Positions 32,227 to 40,025 of a DNA stretch of 42,067 nt are shown one piece after another. The stretch is from Nitrospinota bacterium. GTDB lineage: Bacteria > Nitrospinota > Nitrospinia > JACRGO01. The notes under the pieces were generated by a model that saw only the letters and a list, made by a program, of their open reading frames with translations, did not search any database and was not told where the DNA came from. Every line of letters begins with the position of its first letter. The first letter of the stretch is position 1. The stretch lies in NCBI GenBank assembly GCA_016212295.1, contig JACRGO010000186.1:1-42067 (forward strand), in the 5' to 3' direction. The position numbers were made by a program, and so were the translations under genes.

Positions 32227-33342
32227 ATGCAAACTCAATTCGTATATTTTCTTTCCAGCGCCTCCACCATGATGGCCGCCTTGTTCATTCCCAACTATAC
32301 CCGCGCAATAGGGGGAAGCCTGAGCGAAGTCGGGCTGGTTGGGGCAGTCTATGGTTTCGCCCTGTTTTTCTCTTCCTGGTTGTCCGGAAAGGCGGCTGAC
32401 TCAAAGGGAAAAAGGCAATTCATTGTTTGGGGACTCTTCCTCGCCTTCGTGTTTTTTCTGCTGCAAGCGGCCGCCTCCACCCCGTCATCCCTCCTGATTA
32501 TCAGGTGCCTGGCCGGGTTTTCCCTGGGATTATACACAGCGCCCCTCATCGCCCACGCAAGCGATTGCGACGAAAGAATGGGAACCTTCGCATCATTCGG
32601 CTCTCTTGGATGGTCCACAGGAGTTTTGCTGGCCGGCGTGATCGCCCAGGCAGGGGAAAGCTGGTTGGAACTCCCCCCTCTCGCGCCATTCAGAATAGTC
32701 TTTGTCATCAGTTCCCTCTTCTTCCTGGCCGCCTTCTTCCTGGTCCTGGGGTCCAATGATACAACCCTGCCGCCTCGTGAGTTGCCTATTTTTCCCACTG
32801 GACTTTTCGCGAGGAACTTCAGGGTCTATTACTCCTTCTTTCTCAGGAATTTGGGGGCGGTGATCATCTGGACCATTTTCCCGCTATATCTGGCTGACCT
32901 GGGAGCGAACAAATTCTGGATAGGCGCGCTTTACTTCATCAATACCATTACCCAGACGCTGGTCATGAGACAGCTCAACTTCAAGGATGAAGTAAAACTC
33001 ATAAAGGCGGGTTTGATTCTTTCCTTCCTGGTCTTTTTTTCCTATTCCCTGGCCCAGAATTTCTGGTGGATCTTTCCCTCGCAAATCATCGTGGCCTTCT
33101 CCTTTTCCTTTTTGCAGGTCGGAAACCTGCTTTATCTGACGAAAAGAAACGAGGAGAAATCCACTTCCATCGGCATTTTAAACTCGATATCCGGAATATG
33201 TCTGGGCATAGGGCCCTTTATCGGAGGGTTTATATCGGACGCCTTCGGGTTTTCCGGGGTGATATATTTGGGGGCTGGTCTCGCTTTCGCCGGATATCTG
33301 GCAATTGGCTCCAGGCTCGATCAACGCGCGGCCTTGCCGTAA
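32227..33342 (+). CDS. MFS transporter
   Basis: This 371-residue membrane protein has about 11-12 hydrophobic helices in two halves. The loop motif between helices 2 and 3 is GKAADSKGKRQF, and helix 4 contains RCLAGFSLGLYTAP. It resembles drug- or metabolite-exporting major facilitator proteins, but the substrate is not predictable. It is slightly shorter than the usual 400. No clear RBS precedes the ATG; the upstream DNA is the inverted repeat of 32061-32196. Confidence 0.82.
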   Translation: MQTQFVYFLSSASTMMAALFIPNYTRAIGGSLSEVGLVGAVYGFALFFSSWLSGKAADSKGKRQFIVWGLFLAFVFFLLQAAASTPSSLLIIRCLAGFSLGLYTAPLIAHASDCDERMGTFASFGSLGWSTGVLLAGVIAQAGESWLELPPLAPFRIVFVISSLFFLAAFFLVLGSNDTTLPPRELPIFPTGLFARNFRVYYSFFLRNLGAVIIWTIFPLYLADLGANKFWIGALYFINTITQTLVMRQLNFKDEVKLIKAGLILSFLVFFSYSLAQNFWWIFPSQIIVAFSFSFLQVGNLLYLTKRNEEKSTSIGILNSISGICLGIGPFIGGFISDAFGFSGVIYLGAGLAFAGYLAIGSRLDQRAALP

Positions 33343-33591
33343 CTATCGGCTGAACGCAAACCCTGATTTTTCAGTCAGAAAATTCGAAATCCGAAGCACG
33401 AAACAAGGACCAAAACACTAATTTCCAAATGACAAAAACATAGTATTGGCAAGGCTTTGCTTTAGGTGCTTTCGCATGGAGAAAGAAAATCTTGATGGTT
33501 TTAGAAAACTGATTTTTTGCCTTGACGAATTATCATATAAAAATAAAAATGGAAGAACGGGTTGTCAAGGGAACGCATGGCATGAAGCAAG

Positions 33592-33620
33592 TTGTGCCCT
33601 CGCTTTACCGGGACTATAAT
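33592..33620 (+). promoter_or_regulatory. Sigma-70 promoter of the DUF5674 operon
   Basis: TTGTGC (33592-33597), a 17-base spacer and a perfect TATAAT (33615-33620) lie 38 bases upstream of the DUF5674 start. The rest of 33343-33591 is A/T-rich spacer with no gene. Confidence 0.65.
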
Positions 33621-33658
33621 ACATACGTAAACAAAATCGCGTACGAATAGGATTGGCC

Positions 33659-34000
33659 ATGAAAATTCATATAATCCGAAAACAAGCAGAAAAAAGGCAA
33701 ATTTCTGAGATGCTTGAAGAGTTAGAGACTTATATCAAACTTGCGGTGGATGTGGAACGGGAAATTCTCGCGGGAGGAGGAGAATACCATGCGGACTGCG
33801 AAGAACTCCTTCTTTCCGATGGAAGCCTGCAACAAAATATTTGGGGGGCTGATTGGTATCCCGATTCCCGCACAGTGGGATTTGGAGCGTTGATAAACAT
33901 ACGGCCCCGCCAGGGGAACCGGGGGATGGAAATTGAAGACCCATCGCTTTGCAGCCGTATTGAAAAAATCGTGAAACGATTGCTTGAGGAAAACGATTAA
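33659..34000 (+). CDS. DUF5674 family protein
   Basis: This 113-residue soluble protein belongs to DUF5674. Typical features are DVEREILAGGGEYHADCEEL, LLSDGSLQQNIWGADWYP and a final FGALINIRPRQGNRGMEIED. Function is unknown. The ATG at 33659 is preferred over TTG 33653 because AGGA (33649-33652) is then well spaced. Its stop overlaps the next start (TAATG), so it is coupled to the following unknown gene. The family often appears in small accessory operons. Confidence 0.82.
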   Translation: MKIHIIRKQAEKRQISEMLEELETYIKLAVDVEREILAGGGEYHADCEELLLSDGSLQQNIWGADWYPDSRTVGFGALINIRPRQGNRGMEIEDPSLCSRIEKIVKRLLEEND

Positions 34001-34335
34001 TGAAAAATCTGATGGCCATGCGGGAACGTTTTATTAGAGACGCCCTACCGGTCAGGATGGGGAATTTGGCTTCGGAGCTGTCCAGGTTGAGCCAGTGGGT
34101 GGCGATTGGCCGGCCGGATGCCGCTGTCATTGATCTTATGCGAAAAATCGCATGGCTTTTGGAATGGAGCGGGGATGCCGCGCTGCCGGAACTGCCTGAC
34201 ATGCAAAGGGAGATTTGCCGCTGGCGGCGCTCATGGCCCGCGGAGTCCGCCCGCTCCGTCCTGTCATTACGCGCTCGAATCATGTCCGAACGAATTTTAG
34301 AAGACTCCGGCTTAATCCAAGCAAATGTCCCTTAG
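34000..34335 (+). CDS. Hypothetical partner of DUF5674
   Basis: This 111-residue protein has no family that I recognise. It is helical and rich in arginine, tryptophan and leucine (RLSQWVAIGRPDAAVIDLMR, then KIAWLLEWSG). The C-terminal half has ARSVLSLRARIMSERIL. No membrane span or signal peptide is seen. Its ATG shares one base with the DUF5674 stop, strong evidence for a real, coupled gene and for joint function. A two-component small module (possibly toxin-antitoxin-like) is conceivable but not shown. Confidence 0.65.
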   Translation: MKNLMAMRERFIRDALPVRMGNLASELSRLSQWVAIGRPDAAVIDLMRKIAWLLEWSGDAALPELPDMQREICRWRRSWPAESARSVLSLRARIMSERILEDSGLIQANVP

Positions 34336-34376
34336 GACCGGGAAAATGAAGAATTTATGCGTCCATTGTTGAAGTT

Positions 34377-34407
34377 GAGCGAAGGGCGGAGACAACGCCC
34401 TTCGCTC
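34377..34407. terminator. Hairpin terminator between convergent genes
   Basis: GAGCGAAGGGCG and CGCCCTTCGCTC form a perfect 12-bp stem with a 7-base loop, between the DUF5674 operon and the convergent hsp20 gene. A T-rich stretch (GGTTTTTATT) follows 10 bases later on the plus side. Confidence 0.65.
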
Positions 34408-34424
34408 ATTCTGATAGGTTTTTA

Positions 34425-34931
34425 TTATCCCGTTGTAATAGATATCTTTTTGACGGCTTTTTGAGCTTCCTTGGTCTTGGGCAGGGTGATGGTCAATACC
34501 CCTTTCCTGAATTCGGCGTTTGCCTTGGCTTCGTCCATGCCGGCGGGCAAGGGGATGGTCCTTTGGAAGGAGCCGTATGAGCGTTCCATGCGGTAATAAC
34601 CACGCTTTTTTTCTTCCTTCTCCTCCTTTTTCTCCCCCTTAATTGTAAGGGTTTCATTGCTTATGGCAACGTCTATGTCTTTTTCATCCATGCCTGGAAG
34701 CTCAACTGAAATCTCCACCTCTTTTTCCTTTTCCGCCACGTTGATCCTTGGACTGAAGGCGCCCAGCCTGCTTTCTCCAAATCCGAAGGGCTCCAGGTTG
34801 AAACCGGGATCGAAAAAGCTGTCAAACATGCGGTTCATTTCCCGTTGCAGAGAGGCAAAGGGGTGCTCGTCTTCCAATCTTAGTGGAACTTCTTTTTTTC
34901 TTTTCCAGGGTATAAGGTCCTTGATGGCCAT
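34425..34931 (-). CDS. Small heat shock protein Hsp20 (third of tandem trio)
   Basis: This 168-residue alpha-crystallin-type chaperone has an N-terminal arm (DEHPFASLQREMNRMFDSFF) and an alpha-crystallin domain at about 58-158, with VEISVELPGMDEKDIDVAIS and FQRTIPLPAGMDEAKANAEF. The family signature FRKGVLTITLPK is present. The C-terminal tail is short and ends ISITTG. It holds unfolding proteins in oligomers without ATP. RBS AAAGGAGG precedes the start. It lies 157 bases downstream of the second hsp20 gene in the same direction. Confidence 0.93.
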   Translation of the reverse strand: MAIKDLIPWKRKKEVPLRLEDEHPFASLQREMNRMFDSFFDPGFNLEPFGFGESRLGAFSPRINVAEKEKEVEISVELPGMDEKDIDVAISNETLTIKGEKKEEKEEKKRGYYRMERSYGSFQRTIPLPAGMDEAKANAEFRKGVLTITLPKTKEAQKAVKKISITTG

Positions 34932-35088
34932 GGTTTATTCCTCCTTTCTGATTATTTTTACCGCAGGGTCCGCTGAGGACGCTGAGAAAAGATTTGCTGA
35001 CGCCGGTTCCTGTCTTCTGTCTTTTTCCGTCCTTCGTCCCAGCATAGCGTTCGTCCCTCGGTTTCCACTCTCCGTCTTCTCAGCCTTC

Positions 35089-35487
35089 TTATGCCGCTTT
35101 CACGGCTATCTTTTTGGCTGCCGGTTTTGCCTTGGGCAAGACCAGGCGAAGGACGCCGTTCTTGACCGTTGCCTTGATATTGTCCTTGTCGATTTCGTCC
35201 GCCAGGGTAAAAGACCTGGCATAATCACCGGTGCGGTATTCGGAGTAAGCAAGGCTGTGTCCCTCATAAGCCTTTTCCTCAACGCCGCCGTTTATTGCAA
35301 GGACGTTTTTTTCCAGTGTTATATCAACGGAGTTTTCGTCCACGCCAGGCATATCCGCCATAAGGACGATCTCTTTTTCGGTTTCAATGATGTCAACCAC
35401 CGGGGCAAAGGTCCTTTTCGCCTTGGTCCTTTCAACGCCCTCCGGGGTCTTGGTTTCCTGTTTTTGAATGGCTTCTTTTGAACTCAT
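35089..35487 (-). CDS. Small heat shock protein Hsp20 (second of tandem trio)
   Basis: This 132-residue Hsp20 lacks the aromatic N-terminal arm of its neighbours; the first 25 residues are charged and polar (SSKEAIQKQETKTPEGVERT). The core contains IVLMADMPGVDENSVDITLE, YSEYRTGDYARSFTLADEID and VKNGVLRLVLPKAK. The short arm suggests altered oligomer size. RBS CAGGAG precedes the ATG. Confidence 0.92.
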   Translation of the reverse strand: MSSKEAIQKQETKTPEGVERTKAKRTFAPVVDIIETEKEIVLMADMPGVDENSVDITLEKNVLAINGGVEEKAYEGHSLAYSEYRTGDYARSFTLADEIDKDNIKATVKNGVLRLVLPKAKPAAKKIAVKAA

Positions 35488-35518
35488 GGTTATAACTCCT
35501 GTAAGGTTATTAGGTTTA

Positions 35519-35578
35519 AGGTTCAGGGTTCAGGGTTCTCTATCCAGCTTTGAACGTTGAACCGGGAACCTTGAACCA
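35519..35578. repeat. Imperfect inverted repeat between hsp20 genes
   Basis: GGTTCAGGGTTCAGGGTTC is followed by an inverted GAACCGGGAACCTTGAACC. It lies in the leader between the first and second hsp20 genes and could act as a processing or partial-termination hairpin. Confidence 0.5.
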
Positions 35579-35585
35579 TGCTTTT

Positions 35586-36029
35586 TTAAACCGCCTTGAC
35601 TGCTATCTTCCTTGGCTTGTCCTCTTCTGCCCTGGGCAGGGTGATTTCCAGGACGCCGTTTTTATAGTTGGCGTTCACCTTGCTTTCATCCACCTTGAAG
35701 GGAAGCCGCACGATCCTGGAAAATTGTCCTGAATTCCGCTCTTGCCTGTGATAGGTTTCCCCTTCTTTCAGTTCCTCCGCCTTTCTGGAGCCGTTCAAAG
35801 TCAGCGAGTTGTCGTGGACGGAGATGTCGATGTCCTCGGAATTAATTCCCGGCAGCTCCGCTGTGAGTACCGCGTCATTCTCTCCGGCCCACAAATTAAC
35901 TGAAGGAAAATCGGCCTCTGTTCTCTCCCCGTATGAGGAAAACAGGCGGTTCATGTCCCTTTGGAGGGTGTCCAGTTCCCGCCACAGGGACCTGCCAAAA
36001 TCGTATCTTTCAAGTTCTGGCCACAACAT
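35586..36029 (-). CDS. Small heat shock protein Hsp20 (first of tandem trio)
   Basis: This 147-residue Hsp20 has a typical aromatic arm (MLWPELERYDFGRSLWRELD) and a core with AVLTAELPGINSEDIDISVH, GQFSRIVRLPFKVDESKVNA and YKNGVLEITLPRAEE. The start at 36029 is chosen over an upstream in-frame ATG at 36122 because an excellent RBS (AAAAGGAGG) lies 8 bases upstream and the protein then has normal length. The promoter at 36094-36122 supports this: it overlaps the longer reading. It is the promoter-proximal gene of the trio. Confidence 0.93.
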   Translation of the reverse strand: MLWPELERYDFGRSLWRELDTLQRDMNRLFSSYGERTEADFPSVNLWAGENDAVLTAELPGINSEDIDISVHDNSLTLNGSRKAEELKEGETYHRQERNSGQFSRIVRLPFKVDESKVNANYKNGVLEITLPRAEEDKPRKIAVKAV

Positions 36030-36093
36030 AAGTAGTCCTCCTTTTAAATTGGTTTTAGCTGTTGAATTGGATGGCGCCAGCCTTTCTGATTTT

Positions 36094-36122
36094 TTTATAA
36101 AATTGGAATTTTTTTTTGTCAA
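36094..36122 (-). promoter_or_regulatory. Sigma-70 type promoter of the hsp20 cluster
   Basis: On the minus strand TTGACA (36122-36117), a 17-base spacer and TATAAA (36099-36094) lie 65 bases upstream of the first hsp20 start. The -35 region reads CTTGACA, close to the sigma-32 CTTGAAA, but no CCCAT-type -10 is correctly spaced. The long leader could contain a thermosensing structure. Confidence 0.6.
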
Positions 36123-36172
36123 GCGGAAAAAATCAGGGAACTGCCTGTGGCAACCTGCGGGGTATCAATAAA

Positions 36173-36422
36173 GAATTTTTGTAACTATTCAGCGAAATAT
36201 TATATAACCCCGATAGTCGCCGTTAAATGCATCTTTACATCCCCCTTAATCCCCCTTTGTTAAGGGGGAATGGGTTGCGCCGTCCATCGCCCGGACATCG
36301 CCTGATTCCCCCTTGGAAAAGGGGGCCAGGGGGATGTAAAAAGACCGCAGGCTCCCTTTAACTATAAAAATTCAGTTTTAAGGAGAACAAAAATAAAAAC
36401 ACACTGAATAGTTACGAATTTT
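36173..36422. mobile_element. MITE-like nested inverted-repeat element
   Basis: The outer arms GTAACTATTCAG (36181-36192) and CTGAATAGTTAC (36404-36415) pair perfectly and extend into A/T tracts. An inner pair, CATCCCCCTTAATCCCCC (36239 onward) against GGGGGCCAGGGGGATG (to 36336), is built of CCCCCTT/AAGGGGG units that also pair among themselves. No coding sequence is present. The nested-palindrome plan is like the element at 28785-29089. Confidence 0.65.
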
Positions 36423-36478
36423 TTTGATTAATAGACTGTCTTGAAAATATCCTTGCCGGCTCAATAGTCCCATCAGGT

Positions 36479-37726
36479 CTATGGATCCATATTGTGCTTG
36501 GTTAGCATTTCCTTTTCCTCCCACGGCGCGAATTTCACCAACAGAAGCATACCCGGAACGGCTATGAGGGCGCAAGCGACAAAGAACTCCCACCAGCCCA
36601 GGTACTTGGCGAGAAATCCAGTCGGGGCCGATGCCATCACCCTTGGGACGCCCATCAGACTGCTCAGAAGCGCGTACTGGGTGGCGGTGAATTTCTTGTT
36701 GGTTAGGCTGGCCATGAACGCGGTATACGCTGCGGTCCCCATCCCCCCGCTCAGGTTTTCAAAGACAATCACTGTGGCCAGGGCAACGACGTTGTGCCCG
36801 ATCCACGCCAGGACGGCGAATCCAAGCGTGGATATTCCCTGCAGGACGCCGAAGATCCAAAGGGAGCGGTTGATGTTTAATCTAAGCATTATGACCCCGC
36901 CGGCTATGCCGCCTATGATGGTGGCCCAGAAGCCGAATAGCTTCACCACCGCGCCGATCTCCGTCTTGGTGAACCCGATGTCGAGATAAAAAGGGGTTGT
37001 CATGGAGCTTGCCATGGTGTCGCCTATCTTATATAGAAGTATGAAGGCAAGTATCCACAGGGCTTCCTTCCGCTGGAAATAATCAAGGAAGGGGTCGATG
37101 ACCGCCTCTCTCCAGTTTCCCGGCTTGCCCATCGCGGCTTCCGGCTCCGTGGTGAGCAGAGTGGTGGCGGCCCCCACGGCCATGCACCCGGCCATGAGGA
37201 GATAAACCATTGAAAAGGGAATATGGTCAGACATGATGAGTCCGCCCCCGGAGGCGAGCAGCATCCCCAGCCGGTAACCGTTCACGTAGAAAGAGGAGCC
37301 GAGGCCAAGCTCCTCGTCCCGGAGGTCCTCCCTGCGGTAGGCGTCCACCACTATATCCTGGCTGGCGCTGAAAAAGGCCGTCATAAAGGCCGCGAAGGCC
37401 ATCATCCAGGGGGCCTTGGCTGGATTGGAAAGCCCCAGCCACGCTATGGAAACGGCCAGAAAAATTTGGGCAACTATCAGCCATCCCCTCCTGCGTCCTA
37501 AAAAAGGGAGCGTGAAACGGTCCAGGGCCGGGGCCCAAAGGAACTTCACGGTATAAGGAAGGCCTACAAGGGACATCATCCCTATTACCGTGAGGTCCAC
37601 CCCTTCATCCTTCATCCACGCCTGCAGGAGGGATATGGTCAAAAGCAGGGGAAGCCCGCAGGAAAATCCCATGAGTAAGGACACCAGCATCCTGCGGCTT
37701 AGAATTTGTCTTAAGATGGAAGGCAT
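36479..37726 (-). CDS. ampG: AmpG-like muropeptide permease (MFS)
   Basis: This 415-residue inner-membrane protein has 12 hydrophobic helices and AmpG-type motifs. These include FSCGLPLLLTISLLQAWM, GLPYTVKFLWAPALDR, RRRGWLIVAQ and FFSASQDIVVDAYRREDL. AmpG imports anhydro-muropeptides released from peptidoglycan for recycling. The length is shorter than the two-extra-helix enterobacterial form, as in many other bacteria. It is not linked here to other recycling genes. Confidence 0.88.
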   Translation of the reverse strand: MPSILRQILSRRMLVSLLMGFSCGLPLLLTISLLQAWMKDEGVDLTVIGMMSLVGLPYTVKFLWAPALDRFTLPFLGRRRGWLIVAQIFLAVSIAWLGLSNPAKAPWMMAFAAFMTAFFSASQDIVVDAYRREDLRDEELGLGSSFYVNGYRLGMLLASGGGLIMSDHIPFSMVYLLMAGCMAVGAATTLLTTEPEAAMGKPGNWREAVIDPFLDYFQRKEALWILAFILLYKIGDTMASSMTTPFYLDIGFTKTEIGAVVKLFGFWATIIGGIAGGVIMLRLNINRSLWIFGVLQGISTLGFAVLAWIGHNVVALATVIVFENLSGGMGTAAYTAFMASLTNKKFTATQYALLSSLMGVPRVMASAPTGFLAKYLGWWEFFVACALIAVPGMLLLVKFAPWEEKEMLTKHNMDP

Positions 37727-37817
37727 TAATTATTAATTTCAGATTTTAGATTTCAGATTAAAGAACCGCGTAGACACAGGCGTGGAGATTTTTTTGTAAA
37801 ATGTTCATGGTTGTAGT

Positions 37818-37841
37818 AAGGGCACGATGCATCGTGCCCTT
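37818..37841. terminator. Perfect 24-bp palindrome after the M32 peptidase gene
   Basis: Two 12-base arms (AAGGGCACGATG and CATCGTGCCCTT) join without a spacer. It lies 27 bases after the stop codon of the carboxypeptidase gene on the minus strand. It may end its transcript, although there is no U-tract; it may equally be a dispersed palindromic repeat. Confidence 0.45.
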
Positions 37842-37867
37842 CAATCCAAAATCAATAATCTAAAATT

Positions 37868-39385
37868 TCAAAAATCATTTGCAAGGTATTTCTTTCTAAG
37901 ATATTTCAACATCGGTTCAGTGGAAAAATCCTTCCCTATGGACCTTTTCACCAGGTCCTTCAACGTATAAGCGGCCCCGTGGCGGTGGACCTTTTCCCTG
38001 AGCCATTTCTGGATCCGCTCGACCGCCTCCTCCCGGAGCAAAAATTCGTCCAGGTCCCCGAACTCCTCTTCCATTGCCTCCCGCCACATGGCCGAGAGGA
38101 AGGTCCCTATGGAATAAGTCGGGAAATATCCCATTGCCCCCATGCTCCAGTGGATGTCTTGCAGTACCCCTTCGGCGTCGTTTTTGGGCGCGACGCCCAG
38201 AAACCTTTCCATGCTCTGGTTCCAAATCTCCGGCAGGTCCCTCACCTTGGCCGTTCCCTCAAGCAGACTCTTCTCCAGGTAGAACCGGAGGATGACATGA
38301 AAATGGTATGTCACCTCGTCCGCCTCCACGCGGATGAGGCCGGGCTTTACCAGATTGAAATACCTGTGGACCCCTTCAACGCCCTCTTTCTCCAGATATT
38401 CGTCTATCTCAGTGGAAAGCCCCTGGAATGATTTCATGAATTTTTCGGCGAAGGCCCTGCTCCTCCCCACCATGTTCTCCCAGAACCTGGACTGCGACTC
38501 GTGCAGCCCCAGCGACCTTCCCCCTCCGATGGGCGTGAATTGCAAGGCGTCGCCCACCTGCGCCTCGTAAAGGGCATGGCCGAATTCGTGGATGGTGCTG
38601 GACACGCTGGCGCCGAAGTCCTTCGCGGCGTACCAGGTGGTGATCCGGACGTCACGGTTGGTGAGGCCCTGGGTGAAGGGGTGCGGGGACGCGTCCAGCC
38701 TCAACCTCCTGGGATCAACGCGGAGGTAATCAAGTATCTCCCTGTTGACCCTCTCCATTGCGGCGCGGTTGTATGGCATTTCAGCCAACGGGGCGCTTGG
38801 AGAGTAACCTGGCCTGGACAGGACCTGGTCCAATATTTCCTTTAATCCGGAGCGGAACCCTGAGAAGAAATCGTCCAGGTCCTTGGTGGTCCACCCCTCC
38901 TCGAACTCGTTTATCAGCGCGTCGTAAGGATGGCCTTCATACCCCAGGTAATCCGCCTTCCTCCGGTTGAGATCAACTATCCTTTCCAGGAAAGGCGCGA
39001 ACCGGGAGAAGTCGCTTGACTGCTTGGATTCCCGCCACGCCACGTGGGCCTCACTGGTAACCCTCTCAAATTCCTCAAGGAATTCCGGGGGGAGTTTTTG
39101 ATAATTGCGCAGGTCTTTTTTAAGGGTCCTCGCGACCCCTTTTTCCGCGTCGCTCAGTTTTTTTTCCTCCCCGGCCTTTTCAATCAACGCCATGAACTTC
39201 CTGTCCAGGAACAGCTTCTGGCACAGGGTGGAGAGCTTCGCCATGGCCTCTCCCCTGGCAGGGGCGCCGTCCGGCGGCATGTAGGTGTTGAGGTCCCACT
39301 GGGCAAGCCCCGCCGCGTAATTTAGCGCCCATATCGTTTTGTAATGTTCAAGGATTTTTATAATCTTTTTGTTGGTGAAGGACAT
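37868..39385 (-). CDS. M32 family metallo-carboxypeptidase (Taq type)
   Basis: This 505-residue cytoplasmic zinc carboxypeptidase releases C-terminal amino acids from peptides. The zinc motif HEFGH is at 266-270, followed by GLHESQSRFWENMVG with the third ligand near 296. Other family motifs are WDLNTYMPP, HPFTQGLTNRDVRITTWY and EADEVTYHFHVILRF. The start at 39385 (MSFTNKKIIK) follows RBS AAAGGAAA and matches the family N-terminus. An in-frame upstream extension (to 39496) is not supported. Confidence 0.94.
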   Translation of the reverse strand: MSFTNKKIIKILEHYKTIWALNYAAGLAQWDLNTYMPPDGAPARGEAMAKLSTLCQKLFLDRKFMALIEKAGEEKKLSDAEKGVARTLKKDLRNYQKLPPEFLEEFERVTSEAHVAWRESKQSSDFSRFAPFLERIVDLNRRKADYLGYEGHPYDALINEFEEGWTTKDLDDFFSGFRSGLKEILDQVLSRPGYSPSAPLAEMPYNRAAMERVNREILDYLRVDPRRLRLDASPHPFTQGLTNRDVRITTWYAAKDFGASVSSTIHEFGHALYEAQVGDALQFTPIGGGRSLGLHESQSRFWENMVGRSRAFAEKFMKSFQGLSTEIDEYLEKEGVEGVHRYFNLVKPGLIRVEADEVTYHFHVILRFYLEKSLLEGTAKVRDLPEIWNQSMERFLGVAPKNDAEGVLQDIHWSMGAMGYFPTYSIGTFLSAMWREAMEEEFGDLDEFLLREEAVERIQKWLREKVHRHGAAYTLKDLVKRSIGKDFSTEPMLKYLRKKYLANDF

Positions 39386-39591
39386 GATTTTTCCTTTGAA
39401 AAAAATGGTTATTATATATAGCAAAAGGGATTGACGGCCATGTCGCGCTATGGTAACTTTAAATATGACCAGGCAGACGGCAGATATACTTGTCATGAAG
39501 GGGAAAAATTAACGCCGTGTAGGAGGGTAAAAGGGAATATTTAAAACGGCAGTGCACAATTGAGCCGGTTTCCGGGCATTTTAGCCGCTTA

Positions 39592-39945
39592 TCAAGGCCC
39601 CTCTTTCCTCCCGGAGCAGGCTTCCCGCAAGGCCGGGAACAGGATGGCGCTTATTTTTTCGTCCCCGCTGTTGTGATGCTCGTTTATGTATTCAGTAAGC
39701 GCGTTATCCAGCTTTGCGCCTGGACATAGCAGATAAGGAAACTCAAGGTACTCGCCTTTTTTCAGATCCAATTCCTTGGCGAACGTGGCCGAGCCCACGA
39801 AGAATCCATAGAGCATGCCCAAAATAAATGCCTCCCTTTCCTTGTCCGTCCATCCTTGATATTCCTTCACCGTGAACGCGCCGGCCGGGACGGAGCCTGA
39901 TATCAGCGCAATGGCAACCAACAGGGCCAAGACCTTTTTTTTCAT
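39592..39945 (-). CDS. Small secreted protein, Rap1a/Tai-like pattern
   Basis: This 117-residue protein has a signal peptide (MKKKVLALLVAIALISGSVP then AGA). The mature part has FILGMLYGFFVGSATF, then a conserved-looking cysteine in LLCPGAKLDNALTEYINEHH and a final ILFPALREAC. This spacing of Cys-Pro, Tyr-x5-His and Leu-x-x-Ala-Cys recalls Rap1a/Tai immunity-like periplasmic proteins, but similarity is only by pattern. The ATG at 39945 has a good RBS (AAAAGGAGAG), so a longer reading to 40029 is rejected. It lies just downstream of the glycosyltransferase gene and may share its message. Confidence 0.7.
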   Translation of the reverse strand: MKKKVLALLVAIALISGSVPAGAFTVKEYQGWTDKEREAFILGMLYGFFVGSATFAKELDLKKGEYLEFPYLLCPGAKLDNALTEYINEHHNSGDEKISAILFPALREACSGRKEGP

Positions 39946-40025
39946 CCCCCTCTCTCCTTTTAAAAAAACATGGCATCTAATATAGTCCATTTTTAAAAAG
40001 AAAAACAAACCTGCCTTATTCCTCG

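Noticed and set aside
36094-36122. Sigma-32 heat-shock promoter for the hsp20 cluster
   Set aside because: The -35 is close (CTTGACA), but no CCCAT-type -10 is at the right distance; the sigma-70 reading with 17-base spacing is better.
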